From: Ovis canadensis
Lineage: Eukaryota > Chordata > Mammalia > Artiodactyla > Bovidae
Length of the DNA stretch: 64,000 nucleotides
Direction of reading: 5' to 3'
NCBI RefSeq assembly: GCF_042477335.2
Contig: NC_091255.1
Location: 26,390,501-26,454,500, forward strand
Shown here piece after piece: positions 40,881-52,800 of the stretch (its first letter is position 1; every line of letters begins with the position of its first letter). The notes beneath the pieces were generated by a model. That model was not told where the DNA came from and searched no databases. It was given only the letters and a program-made list of their open reading frames with translations. The translations under genes and the position numbers were made by a program.

Positions 40881-43800
40881 CTGCAGATGGGGAAGCCTGC
40901 TCGAGACACATCTGGGGCAAAGGGGAGGAGCAGGAAAGGAGCAGACAGACCAGGGCCCAGAGAAGAGCAGCACCCTAAAAATAGCCTTCCCTCTGAGTGG
41001 GGAGGAACCCAGAATCCCAGGAGCTGCCAGCGGGTGTGACCTTCCTAACAGGCCAAGGATTTCTCACGGGAAAAGGGACTCAGGGGCAGGGAGCGGAGGG
41101 GCAGAGAGGCTGCTGGGCTCCAGGGAGGGAGCAGGGTAGAAACCGGGACCTAAGCGACAGTTCGGGCTTCCCTGGGGGCTCAGTGGTAAAGAACCCGCTT
41201 GCCAGTGCAGGAGCTGTGGGTTCGATCCCTGAGTTGGGAAGATTCCCTGGAGGAGGAGATGGTAACCCACTCCAGTAATCTTGCCTGGGAAATCCCACGG
41301 ACAGAGGTGCCTGGCAGGACTACAATTCACGGGATCGCAGAAGAGTCAGGCACAACTTAGAAACTGAACGTGAACGACAATAGCGACAGCTCTACCAAGA
41401 TGAAGCTCATCCGGATGCCACTAGGGAAGGCCTCCCGGTAGAGGAGCTTAACGTGGACAGAGAGGGTTTTCGGGCAATAATGTGCACTGTCTGAACTTCT
41501 CTTGGGCCAGAAGAAAAGAAAAGGGAAAGAGGGCAGTCAGGAGCCATGACCCTGGTTTCAGGACTCACAGCTGAACCCAAGCAAAGAAGCCCCTTTCTGC
41601 CCACTTTCCTTGGCCAAAGGAACACACGCAGGGCCCTGTATCTTACCAAGGAGGTTGAGGGGCGTCAAGGGGCTGGAGAGGACCTCTCGAAAACTCTCCA
41701 ACCATTCACGCTGCTCCTTCTCGCTGGGGCAGGTGAAGACGAACCTCCGGTGGGGGGTCACGATGGTGAGGCCAGCTTTCCAGCGGTTCCCTCGGATACC
41801 CTTGGGCAGGTCTTCGAATACCTGGTACCCCTGTTCATTGCTCCCAAGAAACACCTGGCCCAGCTCGAAGGCATCCTGAAAAGAGAGGACAGAGGTCATC
41901 AGAGGCCACACCTGGGGCAGAGGGCCACCTGCAGGCCTGAGAGCTCCCAGGTCCATCTTAGTAAGAGGGCTGTGTGTGTGTTGGGTGGGGGGCTCTGTTG
42001 GGGATTTCAGCTAGGTGGACCCCTGACTTTAAAAGGCTCAAACTATAAAGGAAATCACACACAGCCTCTGTTTAAATGAGCTTCTCTGGTGGCTCAGTGG
42101 CGAAGAACCTGCCTGCAAAGCAGAAGAGGTCGGTTGGATCCCTGGGTCAGGAAGATCCCCTAGAGGAGGGCACCGCAAACCACTCCATATCCTTGCCTGG
42201 GGAATCCCATGAACAGAGGATCCTGGCGGCTACAGTCCATGGAGTCACAAAGAGTCAGACACGACTTAGCAACTAAACAACAACATCTGTTTAAATGATA
42301 CTTAATGTTTGCGTGTGTGCATGCTAAGTGACTTCAGCCACGTTAGACTCTTTGTGACCCCATGGACTGTAGCCCGTCAGATTCCTCTGTTCATGGGATT
42401 CTCCAGGCAAGAATACTGGAGTGAGTTGCCATGCCCTTCTCTAGGAAATCTTCCCAACCCAGAGATCGAACCTGCATCTCTTAGGTCCCCTGCATTGGTA
42501 GATGGGTTCTTTACCACTAGCACCACGTGGGAAGTCCCATACTCAGTGTTTATGGAGCGCTAACTCTGGGAGTTGGCGATGGACGGGGAGGCCTAGCATG
42601 CTGCAGTCCATGGGGTTGCAAAGAGTCAGACATGACTGAGCAACTGAACTGAACTGAACTCTGCTCTAAGAATTCAAGTGCTTTATATATAGTAACTCAT
42701 AGAATAATCCTCAGGGCAACCTCTGAAGATGGCAGTGTTATTAAGTCACCTCCTGATTGAGGAAACTGAGGCACGGAGAACTGAGTGCTCTGCCAAAATG
42801 CCACGGGTGCACCCCCAAAAGTGGCAGGGCTGGTCCCAGAGCCCAGACAGTCAAGTTCTAGAGCTCTTACTCCCAACCGTGACTCTCCACAGCCTCCATG
42901 TTGGAAGGCAGCCCTGGAGACTAGAGGATGGGGAGCCCCTCTCTTGGCTACATTGGCAGCTTTTGGATACACGTGAAGGACTTCCAGAAGGTGAGGGAGA
43001 GCACAGTTTCATACACAAGGATAACTTAGAGACAACCGATGATGGAGGGGTGTCTCTCGCTGGGTCTCTCCAGCCCTGTCGCATCCCCATGGTCCCCAAC
43101 CAGCTCTGACCCCACCGCTGCCTGCTGGTGCTCAGCAGAGGGGCCATCAGTGACTCTTACCAGTGGGTTCTTGTAATAAAGCAGCCTGCGCTCTTGGGAA
43201 TCCAGAGCAAACCACCTTTTCTTGAAAGGTTCTCTCTGCTGCAGAAGAGGGAACTTTGTATCAGGCTTGGCCAGGCGGGGGTGAGGCACAGAGGTCAGAG
43301 GGCCAGCCTGGGCCAGGATGAGGGAGCCGGTCAGTTCCTGGCTTGGCAGTCGGACACCCCAGTGCTCGCCCCACCCCCTGGCCTCGAGCTCTGACGGCTA
43401 CAAACACCCTCCTCCACCCCAGCTTTCCCTTGCAGCCTCCAGCCGCTGCCTATGTGCGTTGGAAGAAGCATTTTCCTCTTTCTCAGGCTGTGGACAAGAC
43501 ATCTCAGAAAAAGGAACCTGGGAAATCAGAAGTGGCTACTGCTCAGCGCTTCTGAAAGCCCTGGCCTTGGCCAAATTCTAACCTAGGTCAGGGGAAGGAA
43601 AGTCCCCCTAAGAGCTACAGGGGCGGTGCCACCAGCTGGTGAAGGACAAAAACCTGCAACCCTTTACCCAGCCGTCTGAGGCTTCCTTTACTGTGACTGC
43701 CTAACACTTTTCACTGTCATCTTAACAAACATTGCGTCAGCGTATTACACCTTAAAAAAAAGCATCGGAAAGCCGTTGCTTTGGGGTTTTTTCTTTTTTT

Positions 43801-46800
43801 TAGGGAGTTCCTCTGCTTTTCTCTGGGAGAAGGAAATGACACCCCACTACAGTATTCTTGCCTAGGAAATCCCATGGACAGAGGAGCCTGGCAGGCTACA
43901 GTCCACGGTGTCGCAAAGAGTCAGACACAGCTGAGCGCACACACATCTGCTTGCTTCCTTCTTCCTTCTCCTCCTCCCTTCCCCGCTTCCCTGCACCGCC
44001 CCCTCTGTGCAACCCCCCACCATCTCCATCTTCTGGCTTGGAGCTTCACCCCACCAGCATGCAGGCTGGGTCGGAGACTTCCTGGGGTGGCAGGGGCCTC
44101 ACTGGCATCCAAGCACAGGTACCGAGGTGAGTTCTCTCAGACCAGTCACTAGTCCTGCCTCACTTGAACGGTCCTGGTAGGGCCCCAGCTCGGAGCACAC
44201 AAGTGTTCAAGAGCTGCCCCCCAAAGGAGCTGTGCTTTTCAGCTGTGCTTTCCCTTTTCAGCTGTGCTTTCCCAAGAACAGGGTCAGTTAGATGGTGTAA
44301 AGATGAGAGCCACTGATGGTGATGCTGATCAAGAAGGAAGATGCCCAGTTGCAGGGAGAAGCATCTGCAGTGAGGCTGGACCACCCTCCAGCCACCCTGT
44401 CTCCACTTGGTCCTTCACCCCTGGAACTCACAAAAGTCCATTTACTTCCACTTCCTCCCTCCTCCCTGCCCCTGGTTCCTCATTTTCCCACCTCCCCACT
44501 TTGGCCCCACTGCCCACTGGGACTGAGGCCATGAAAGTCCCCCCCGGGAACATGGGATGTACCTTCGGACCGGTCTTTTCCATGAAGCCTTGTTTGAGAT
44601 AGTTCCTGGTGATGAGGGGCACAAGCTGGGGGAAGAGAAACACACATTGACCCCCTGCCTCCCACCCAAGAGGCCGAGCTTCCCCAGTGAACTTGGCTCC
44701 CCAACCAAGGGGGAAGTTTGCAATGGGGAAGGATGTGTGCACATGGTTATATTTGGTATGGATGCAAGGCTAACATTTCAACAGAGCCCGACAACAGCAC
44801 CCCAGATGTCTGCAGAGCTAATCAACACAGCTGAGTCTTGGTATAAAGACTTAGGTTAAGGGTTCTTTCAGCAATTCCAGGAGGAGGACGCAGGTCAGGC
44901 TCTGAGGAGACCCTCCTGGTGTCAGGGGGTTTTGTATTCTGAGTATCTACTGTGTGTCATCGGTTGGATGGCATGACCGACTCGATGGATGTGGGTTTGA
45001 GCAAGCTCCGGGAGTAGGTGATGGGCAGGGAAGCCTGGTGTGCTGCAGACCATGGGGTCACAAAGGACTGGACACGACTGAGCAACTGAACTGACTGACT
45101 GACTGTGTGTCAGGCTCTGCGTGTAAATCTCAACCACCCTGTGAGGTGGATGTTATCATCTTCATGCTCTGTATGAAGAAACAACACCTCAGAAAAGTCA
45201 CTGAGGATTTTCCTGAAGACATGTCGCCGGTAGGATGAACTTTCGCCACCGAGAGCCAACAGACACCAGCCAGACCCTAGTAGTAGCTCTAAGATGCTGC
45301 TACTCTGTGATGCTCAAGTATAAATATGCCAGAACCTTCTGATCAGGCCCTTGGCCAAGACCTGGGCATTGGCAGGGATTCTGAGCCAGGGCCATAGGAG
45401 GCGATGGCAGGATGCATTAAGTAGAGAAAGCTCTGGACTGGGAGTCAGGAGACTTGAGTTCTAGCTCCAGGTCTGACCTCAACCAGCTTTGTTACCTTGG
45501 TAAGGCCTTATACCTCTCTGGGCCTGTTTCCTTCTGTGTAATAAGGATACTGCATTATGTGATCTACAAGACCGTCCTATGCTCAGAGAAGCTTCCAGGG
45601 ATTGACACTGGCCTCCTATGCTCCAGGGTTTCAAACTGGCAAGTCTAGAACTTCAGATGAGAACGGAGCCTGGGTTGAGAGCAGGGGCAAAGGCGATGTA
45701 AGGTTTGGGAGTAGGAATGGGAAGTCTGAAGGGAGAAAGTTGTGAGCAAGAAACCAAAAATATAGAGGACACCACTCCCCTTTCCCTAAAGTGCATTCTG
45801 TAGGCTTTAATTCCTTCATTTGGAGCAAAGACAAGAGTCCTAATCATTCAGTTATCTGAATGGAAGCCAGAGCAGGGTGAATCTAGGCCTTGAGAAGGAG
45901 AAAGAGGCCGGGAATGGGGTACTATGCCCTGCACCTTAGACGCCTTGGCTCACTGGACACACACAGCCCTGGAGGCAGGGACTGTCCCAGTGGTGACAGA
46001 GGAGTAAACTGGGTCTTGGAGAGGTGAGGCCACTTGCCTTGCGTGACACACTGGCTTCCCTGCCTTCGGGTCCATGCATTTCTTTTTACAGGACCACAAT
46101 CCCACTAGGGTCCCCCAGGTTTCTGGCGTTGGGTCCCTGAGCTCGGGCAAGACTTGGGGTGGTTGCTCAGAACCCCACACCCTACGTAGACATAGGGGGA
46201 GGAAAGACGGGGAGAGAGGCAGGCGGGGAGGAAACTAGGGGAGGAAAAGGGGTAACGATAGTGGAGGCGGGAGGAAGAGGACATTGAGGATGCTGACCAA
46301 AGCCCAGTTTCCCCCGCATGGGTCGGGCAAGTTGGAGAGCTGCCCAGACAATGAGGTGGGGCGTCTGCAATTTGTCCTCAGCGTCTCCAGGCAGCAGTCA
46401 GCACCCCCATGCCACGCCCATGCAAGTGGGCATTCACCCGCTATGGCAGCTGACTCTGCAGGCCGGGAGGGCCCTGAGCCAGGCCTGGCTGGAGGAACTC
46501 GTGGAGACGTGCCGTCTCAGTGCAACCCTAGGTCTGGAGAGGACCCCTGTTCCAGACACTTCGCTCCCTGCAAACTGGGGAATTAAGGAGCACTTAGGCT
46601 TTCAAGAAGGGTCTAACATTTGGGAATAATAAAGTCCCAGGAATGGGACTTCCCTGGTGGTCCAGTGGTTAAGACTCTGCACTTCTACTGCAGGGGGCCC
46701 AGGTCCCATCCCTGATCAGGGAAATAATGCTCCACATGCTGGGTGGTATGGCCAAAAGAAAAGTCACACGATTAACATGGTCTTTCCACCCCCTGTCTCT

Positions 46801-49800
46801 TACAAAATCCTTCCAGAGCAGGCCTAACCCAGGGACTAGAGCACAGCACCTCAGAGTTAGAAGAGGCCCTGCAGATGACCCAGACCAAGTGCCGCCTTAC
46901 ACACGTGGGAACAGATGCTCAGAGAGGCAGCTCCACCTGCAGTGGTCACACAGCAAGTCAGCAGCAGAGCATCCACAAGGGCCCAGGCCTCCCAGCTCAC
47001 ACCCTCCGGCCCACTCTATACAGCTTCCCCAGCCAAGCCTGAGGGATGTACATGGATGCCCCAGACCTCTGAAGACAACTGAAATGAACTTCTCAGGCTC
47101 ACTGTCACCTCGGCCAAGAAAGGCAGACTCTTTCTGTTAGAATGATAATGGGAAAGATCCCACTGCCTTCCTTAAAGCAGACTAGGAAAGGGCAAAGTAG
47201 GGGATGTTCAAGTGGGAAGAACACCTTCGGTTACACACTTGACCTTCCTGGGACTCAATTTCTCATCACTGGAATGGGAATAATCACCTCACCTAACTGC
47301 TGGCCACAAAGGACGATTAGATAAAAGGGATGACAAGATAAACCAGGTTCAGAAGCACATTGTAAGCAGTATGTGAGGGACCATTTGTGCATTGCAGTGG
47401 GAGAAGTCAGGAAGAGATGCCCAAATCCTGAGCCTTTTGACACTGTGAGTGACGGATCCCAAAAGGGAGAGTCTGATCTGCTTTTTGGAGACTGCCTTGC
47501 CAACAGTGAGGCCATACCTCCCACCTCCCCAGGAGAAAGCTTTTGGTTTCCTGCTGAGGTCCCCAACCCCAAGGCTCAAGGTCTTTGCTGCAGTCAAACT
47601 GAGTCTGGCCTCTGCGTGTCTTTGAGGTCAGCCAACCAGGAGCACAGGAGGTGGCAGACAGGAGCCATGGAAGTTGGGGTCTGCATTTAGCTCACCTCAG
47701 ACTCTGGGAGCTCAGGAAAGGCCATTTTTAGGTATTGGAGACGAGCTGCACGGAGGGCGTTGAACCAGTCCACTATCTCCTGCAGAGAGACATGCAAAGG
47801 ACAGACAGACAGTCAATGAGACTGAGAGCTGGTGGGGGCCGGGGGGGCGCGGGCAGCTGAGGCTGGCAGCAGGCAGCCAGCTGGATCTTCAGGTTTGGGC
47901 ACATGCACACCCCCCAGTCCTACGCAGGCTGATCCCAGGCACCTGGGAGGATGGTGCCAGAGCCCAGGGCGTCACCCGAGCAAGTGGGAAACAGATCCCC
48001 AGAGCCATGGGAAAGGACCAAGGCCAACCGCACAGGAGTTATGCAGCGGCCCAGCACAGTGCTTGGCTCTTGCTACTGTGTGTATGCATCACCCGAGGAT
48101 CTCGTTAAAATGCAAATTTGAATTCAGTGGGTTTGGGGTGGGGCCTGAGATTCTGCATTCCTAACAAGTTCACAGATGATGAGCTGCTGGTCATTGGGAG
48201 ACACGTTGAGGAGCAAAGGTCCTCAGATGTCAAAGACCAGCTTTCAGGTGGGGGCCAGTGCTCCTGGGGATGCGCCATCAATACAATGCTCATCACCTGG
48301 AGTGCAAGTTAGGCCGAAGCTGGCGTGGACCGCCTGTGTCCCTCTGGGAGAGCGCCTCCCTCAGCAGTGTCCACCCTCGTCTCTCACCTGCTGAACCCGT
48401 TATTCCAGCCGGTTCTGCCTCTGCTCTGCTGCTCTTCATTCAGTCCTTACGGCAGCCAGAGTGATTTCCAAATTGCAAATCTAACTGAGTCTAGCTTGGA
48501 GTCCTCTCCACTACCCTCAGGGGAAGAGCCTTAAGTTCTTTAGTATGACTTACTTTGCCCTCTGGACTTCTCTGACAGCTCAGACAGTAAAAATTCTGCC
48601 TGCGAATCTGCAGGAGACCCAGGTTTGATCCCTAAGTTGGGAAGATCCCTTAGAGAAGAAAATGGCAACCCACTGCAGTATTCTTGCCTGGAGAATGCCA
48701 TGGACAGAGGAGCCTAGTGGGCTACAGTCCGTGGGGTCACAAAGAGTTGGACAGGACGGAGTGACTAACACTGTCGCTTTCACTTTCCTCTCTGAGCTCT
48801 TTCCATACAAAATCATTTGCAATCGCTGCCCCCACGTTCTTCCCTTCTCTTGGAACATTCTGCCTCACCCACCTCTCTGCCCTCACCCTTGATACACCTT
48901 TTATCTAGAACATTTTATTCATCCTGAGAGTGAGTTTAGATGGAATAGATTTTTGCTCCACCCAAACCCTGATTCTATGAAAAATGCCCCACCCATTCTC
49001 AGCCGCGCACCACCCATCCACACTTGCTGCTATGATCCTACCCCTTCTTGGCCACAGAAAATGGATGAGGGCTGGCCCAGCACAGGGGCTGAGCAGGGCT
49101 TATCGGATTCTGTCTCACAGGAGTATGGAAGAGGAGAGGAAAGACCTGTTCAAATAGCTGCCGTGCTGCACTCGGATGCAATACAATGATTGAGAAATTC
49201 ATTTGAACTTGGTTTCAAAGGTATGAAACATCAGTACCTTTCCTCCGTTTTAGGCCAAGCTTTGCTGGTTCAATATTCCTAAACTCTCTTGACCAGGGCA
49301 TGAAGAACCTTATAGGGTTTCAGGCACTAAGGGAAGGGGGTCATCCCCACGGAAGACCCCCCCAGGCCTTCACTTTGGAAAGACTCTTCCAGGCACAAAT
49401 CCAACCTGCATACAGTTTGGTTTGTCCTTAAGTTTTGCCTGTTTCAGTTCTCTATACACGTGTTCCTGTTTGCCACAGACTTAAGGCTGTCCACTTTACT
49501 TTTAATTTGCCCACCTGGCTTCTGCAGGCGTGAGTTTCTGGCCCCCCATTTATGCCCATCTACGGGAGAAGCTGCGGCATCACCAGGGAGAGGAGACTGG
49601 CCGGAACCAGGTTGTCAGCTGCTCTACAGCTGGGCCAGTGGGAGGGCGTCAGGTACCATAAGTGTCTGAGATCATGGGCACCTCAGCAAAAGTCCTTTAG
49701 CAGCGATGGGCATGGAGAGGGAGCCACTGGTATCCAGTTAGTCTGGACATGGGGCCACAGCAGTGAGCCCGGCATGGACTGAGAGCCAGGGATCTCCAGC

Positions 49801-52800
49801 ATGTCTCCTGGACTGCACGAGTCCCAAGATTCTGGAAAAGCCAATGGAGGGAGCCGAGAAAAATGAGTGGCACTAGACTTCTTGGCAGTTTGGGGAATGA
49901 GATCCTTGCATTTAGAGAAACAAAGAAGCGAGACGTTACTTGCACTCCTGGTTTTATAGAACAACGTGTTCCTGTTAAGAGTGTATTCTCTCTCTCTCCA
50001 AACACACACAGAATCACACACATCACAGTTCTTAATTCTAACCTCTCAGGCGGCCCAACCGTGCTTCTGTCCTTTGAAATAAATACCCCTGTTTCTTTTC
50101 CACGCATGACCCTTTCAAGTGGGTTTGAGTGTTCTCCTTCTCAGCATACTCACACAGTTCTTAAGTAGAACCTCCCTCTTTGGATAGCCTTTTGGAGTGC
50201 CCCTCCCCCAGACTAGGCCACTTACATGTCTCCTGTGTGTCTCTAGCACGGCTGCCACCGGCATCATCACACAGTATCTTCAGTGCCTATTTCCCCATCT
50301 GTCTCTTTCCCAAGACTATGAGATCCCAGAAGCCCATTCACTACACACCCCAGTGCTGTGCACGTTGCAGGGAGGGGCGCTGTAAGGATTTACTGAAAGA
50401 GTGAAGTCCTGAACACAGAAATGATCAGGAAAGGCTCGCAAGAGCTTGTCTTCCGCTGCTGCCACAATCGTGAACAAATAACAACAGTGACAACTAATGT
50501 TTACAGTGCACTTCTCAGTAATGAGATGCATTCACATTCATGGTTCAGAGTCTCTCGATCCTCAAGACCCCTCCAGGAAGTGGGTATTATCAACCATACA
50601 CAGGCAGACTTGGGAGGGGAAGGGACCTGCCCTCGTAACACACCAGGGAGTGGCAGAAGCAGGGTCCCAACTTCTGACTCCAAACCCCAGCTCTTCAGAC
50701 CACGCCAGGAAGTCAGCCCAGACGCCGGAGAGAGCAGGAAGCCTGCTAGGAGGACGATCCACGGTCAGTATCCCACTGCTGGGGCCTCTTGGGAAGATCC
50801 AGGCCCTGTATCTAGTTTCTGACTCCTGCTGGCAAGGGTCTTCCTCCAGCAGAACCACATGGGGTGGTAAGACAGGTGCAGGGTTCAGGAACCATCGGCC
50901 ACATGACTCTGAGCAAATTACTTCACACACCCATGCCTCAGTGCATGGGTACTAAGTTGCTTCAGTCGTGTGCGACCCTTTGAGATGCTATGGACTGTAA
51001 CCCGCCAGGTTCCTCTGTCCATGGGATTCTCCAGGCAAGAATACTGGAGTGGGTTGCCATGGCTTCCTCCAGGGGATCTTCCTGACCCAAGGATTGAAAC
51101 TTCATCTCCTGAAACTCCTGCATTGCAGGTGGATTCTTTACCGCTGAGCCACCAAGGAAGTCGCATGCCTTAGTAACATGGAGATACAACATTTCCAGGG
51201 TTGTTTTGAAGATTAAGAACTGATGTACAGGACTTCCCTGGCAGTCCAGTGATTAAGACTCCACGCTTCCAATGGGTCCATCTTTGGTCAGGGAATGAAG
51301 ATCCCACATGCCGCACGGCGCAGGCAAATTAATTAATTAATTAATTTTTTAAAAAGAAAAGCAATGATGTATAGTGATCACCAAGAAAAGTGCCCAGCAC
51401 AGAATTAATAGCAAATCACAAAACGTCAGCCCCCACCTTTGCACCTCCTCACCTCCACTTAGCATCTCTGACTCTTGCCCAGTCACATGACCCTGCCATT
51501 TAGAGTTGGCTTTTGTCTTAGCAGCTGTACTATTGGCCTGCTCTTCTCTGACGGAGCTGACTTCCTGGACCTTTGATAGTGCTTCTCAAACTTCAGCGTG
51601 CCTGAGTATCACCTAGGGATCCTGTGAAAACGCAGTTTTAACTCAGCAGGTCCAGGATGGGCCCAAGACACTAGTTCTAACAAGCTCCCAGGTGATGCTC
51701 ACGCAGTTGGTGCCGGACCACACACTGCGATGGGAGGCCATGGGATGCACTGCTGTTTGAGCTTCGAGTCATCCCTCCTCTCATGTCTGGAATCCCTGGC
51801 TGCACCTGATTTGCCACCTCTGGGCATAGTCCCGTCTGCTAACCGGACGGCCCTTGGTGGCTGTGCACCATCCAGACACACCCCTGGACCCTGCCTGGTT
51901 CCTCTCCCAGATCTCGCTCTGCCTTAACTTCTGCTCTGTCCCGACCAGAAGTGACAGCAGGGACTTCCCTGACGGTTTGGTGGTTAGGACTCGGTGCTGT
52001 CATTGCCGTGGGCCCGAGTTTGATCCCTGGTTGGGGAACTAAGATCCCACAAGCCACACAGTGTGGCCAAACACAGAAAGTGACAACAGATGAAAGCAAA
52101 CAGCAGCGGCACGTCTCAAGAGGCTGCTGCGCCAGGGAGCCAGGGAGCTGTGTCTGCAAAGTTCGGGGCTGCTGAGCTGGAGGCTGGAGAGGCAACGCCA
52201 TCCTCTCACCTTCCCACTCTCGTGGTACACAAAGAGGTTCCGAACGTGGCCATCTCTCCGGTAGGTGATCTGCAGCCCGTGGGGGTTCCCAATCTTTTCT
52301 GTCTGGAAGGTGGCATTCAAGTCCTTGATGCTGATGACAGCTTTGGGGTCTTTACCCTGAAAGAGAGGAATCAGATACTCAGGATGCCTACAGTCAGTGG
52401 AGTGACTTCTCCTCACCTTCGCCATCAAGCCTTAAGCCAAACATGACCAATTCGGAACTCCACATAGGTTTTGTAATGTTCTTGCTCTAATATCAAGATC
52501 CACAGATATTCTACTATTCTCTGTATCCAGCCATTCCACTAATACTACTACTACTAAGTTGCTTCAGACGCGTCCGACTCTATGCAACCCCATAGACGGC
52601 AGCCCACCAGGCTCCCCCATTCCTGGGATTCTCCAGGCAAGAACACTGGAGTGGGTTGCCATTGCCTTCTCCAATGCATGAAAGTGAAAAGTGAAAGTGA
52701 AGTCGCTCAGTCGTGTCCGACTCTTAGCGACCCCATGGACTGCAGCCTACCAGGCTCCTCCGCCTATGGGATTTCCCAGGCAAGAGTACTGGAGTGGGGT

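Larger units (their letters stand above)
41876..43160 (-). other. ADAP2: ADAP2 intron between the two PH2 exons
   Basis: Carries two Bov-tA SINEs, a BovB end and a MIR relic. The 42860-43160 stretch shows no repeat or exon. Confidence 0.85.
44626..47695 (-). other. ADAP2: ADAP2 intron
   Basis: Contains a BovB end inside a MIR, two further MIR-type relics and a CHR SINE. The 45570-46640 stretch shows no repeat I recognise and no exon. Confidence 0.85.
47780..52209 (-). other. ADAP2: ADAP2 intron
   Basis: Contains a MER5A-like relic, L2-like text with a Bov-tA insert, a MIR with a Bov-tA insert, a second MER5A-like relic and two CHR SINEs. The 48900-50850 stretch shows no repeat or exon I can support. 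Confidence 0.85.

Noticed and set aside
40525-41139. Plus-strand open frame of 204 codons
   Set aside because: It is antisense to the ADAP2 terminal exon region, G/A-rich, with no recognisable domain or splice context.
41407-41500. Possible ADAP2 last exon encoding [13 protein letters not shown]
   Set aside because: Acceptors here keep an open frame to a stop at 41407, but the peptide does not resemble the known ADAP2 C-terminus, whereas 40880 does. It is kept as an alternative only.
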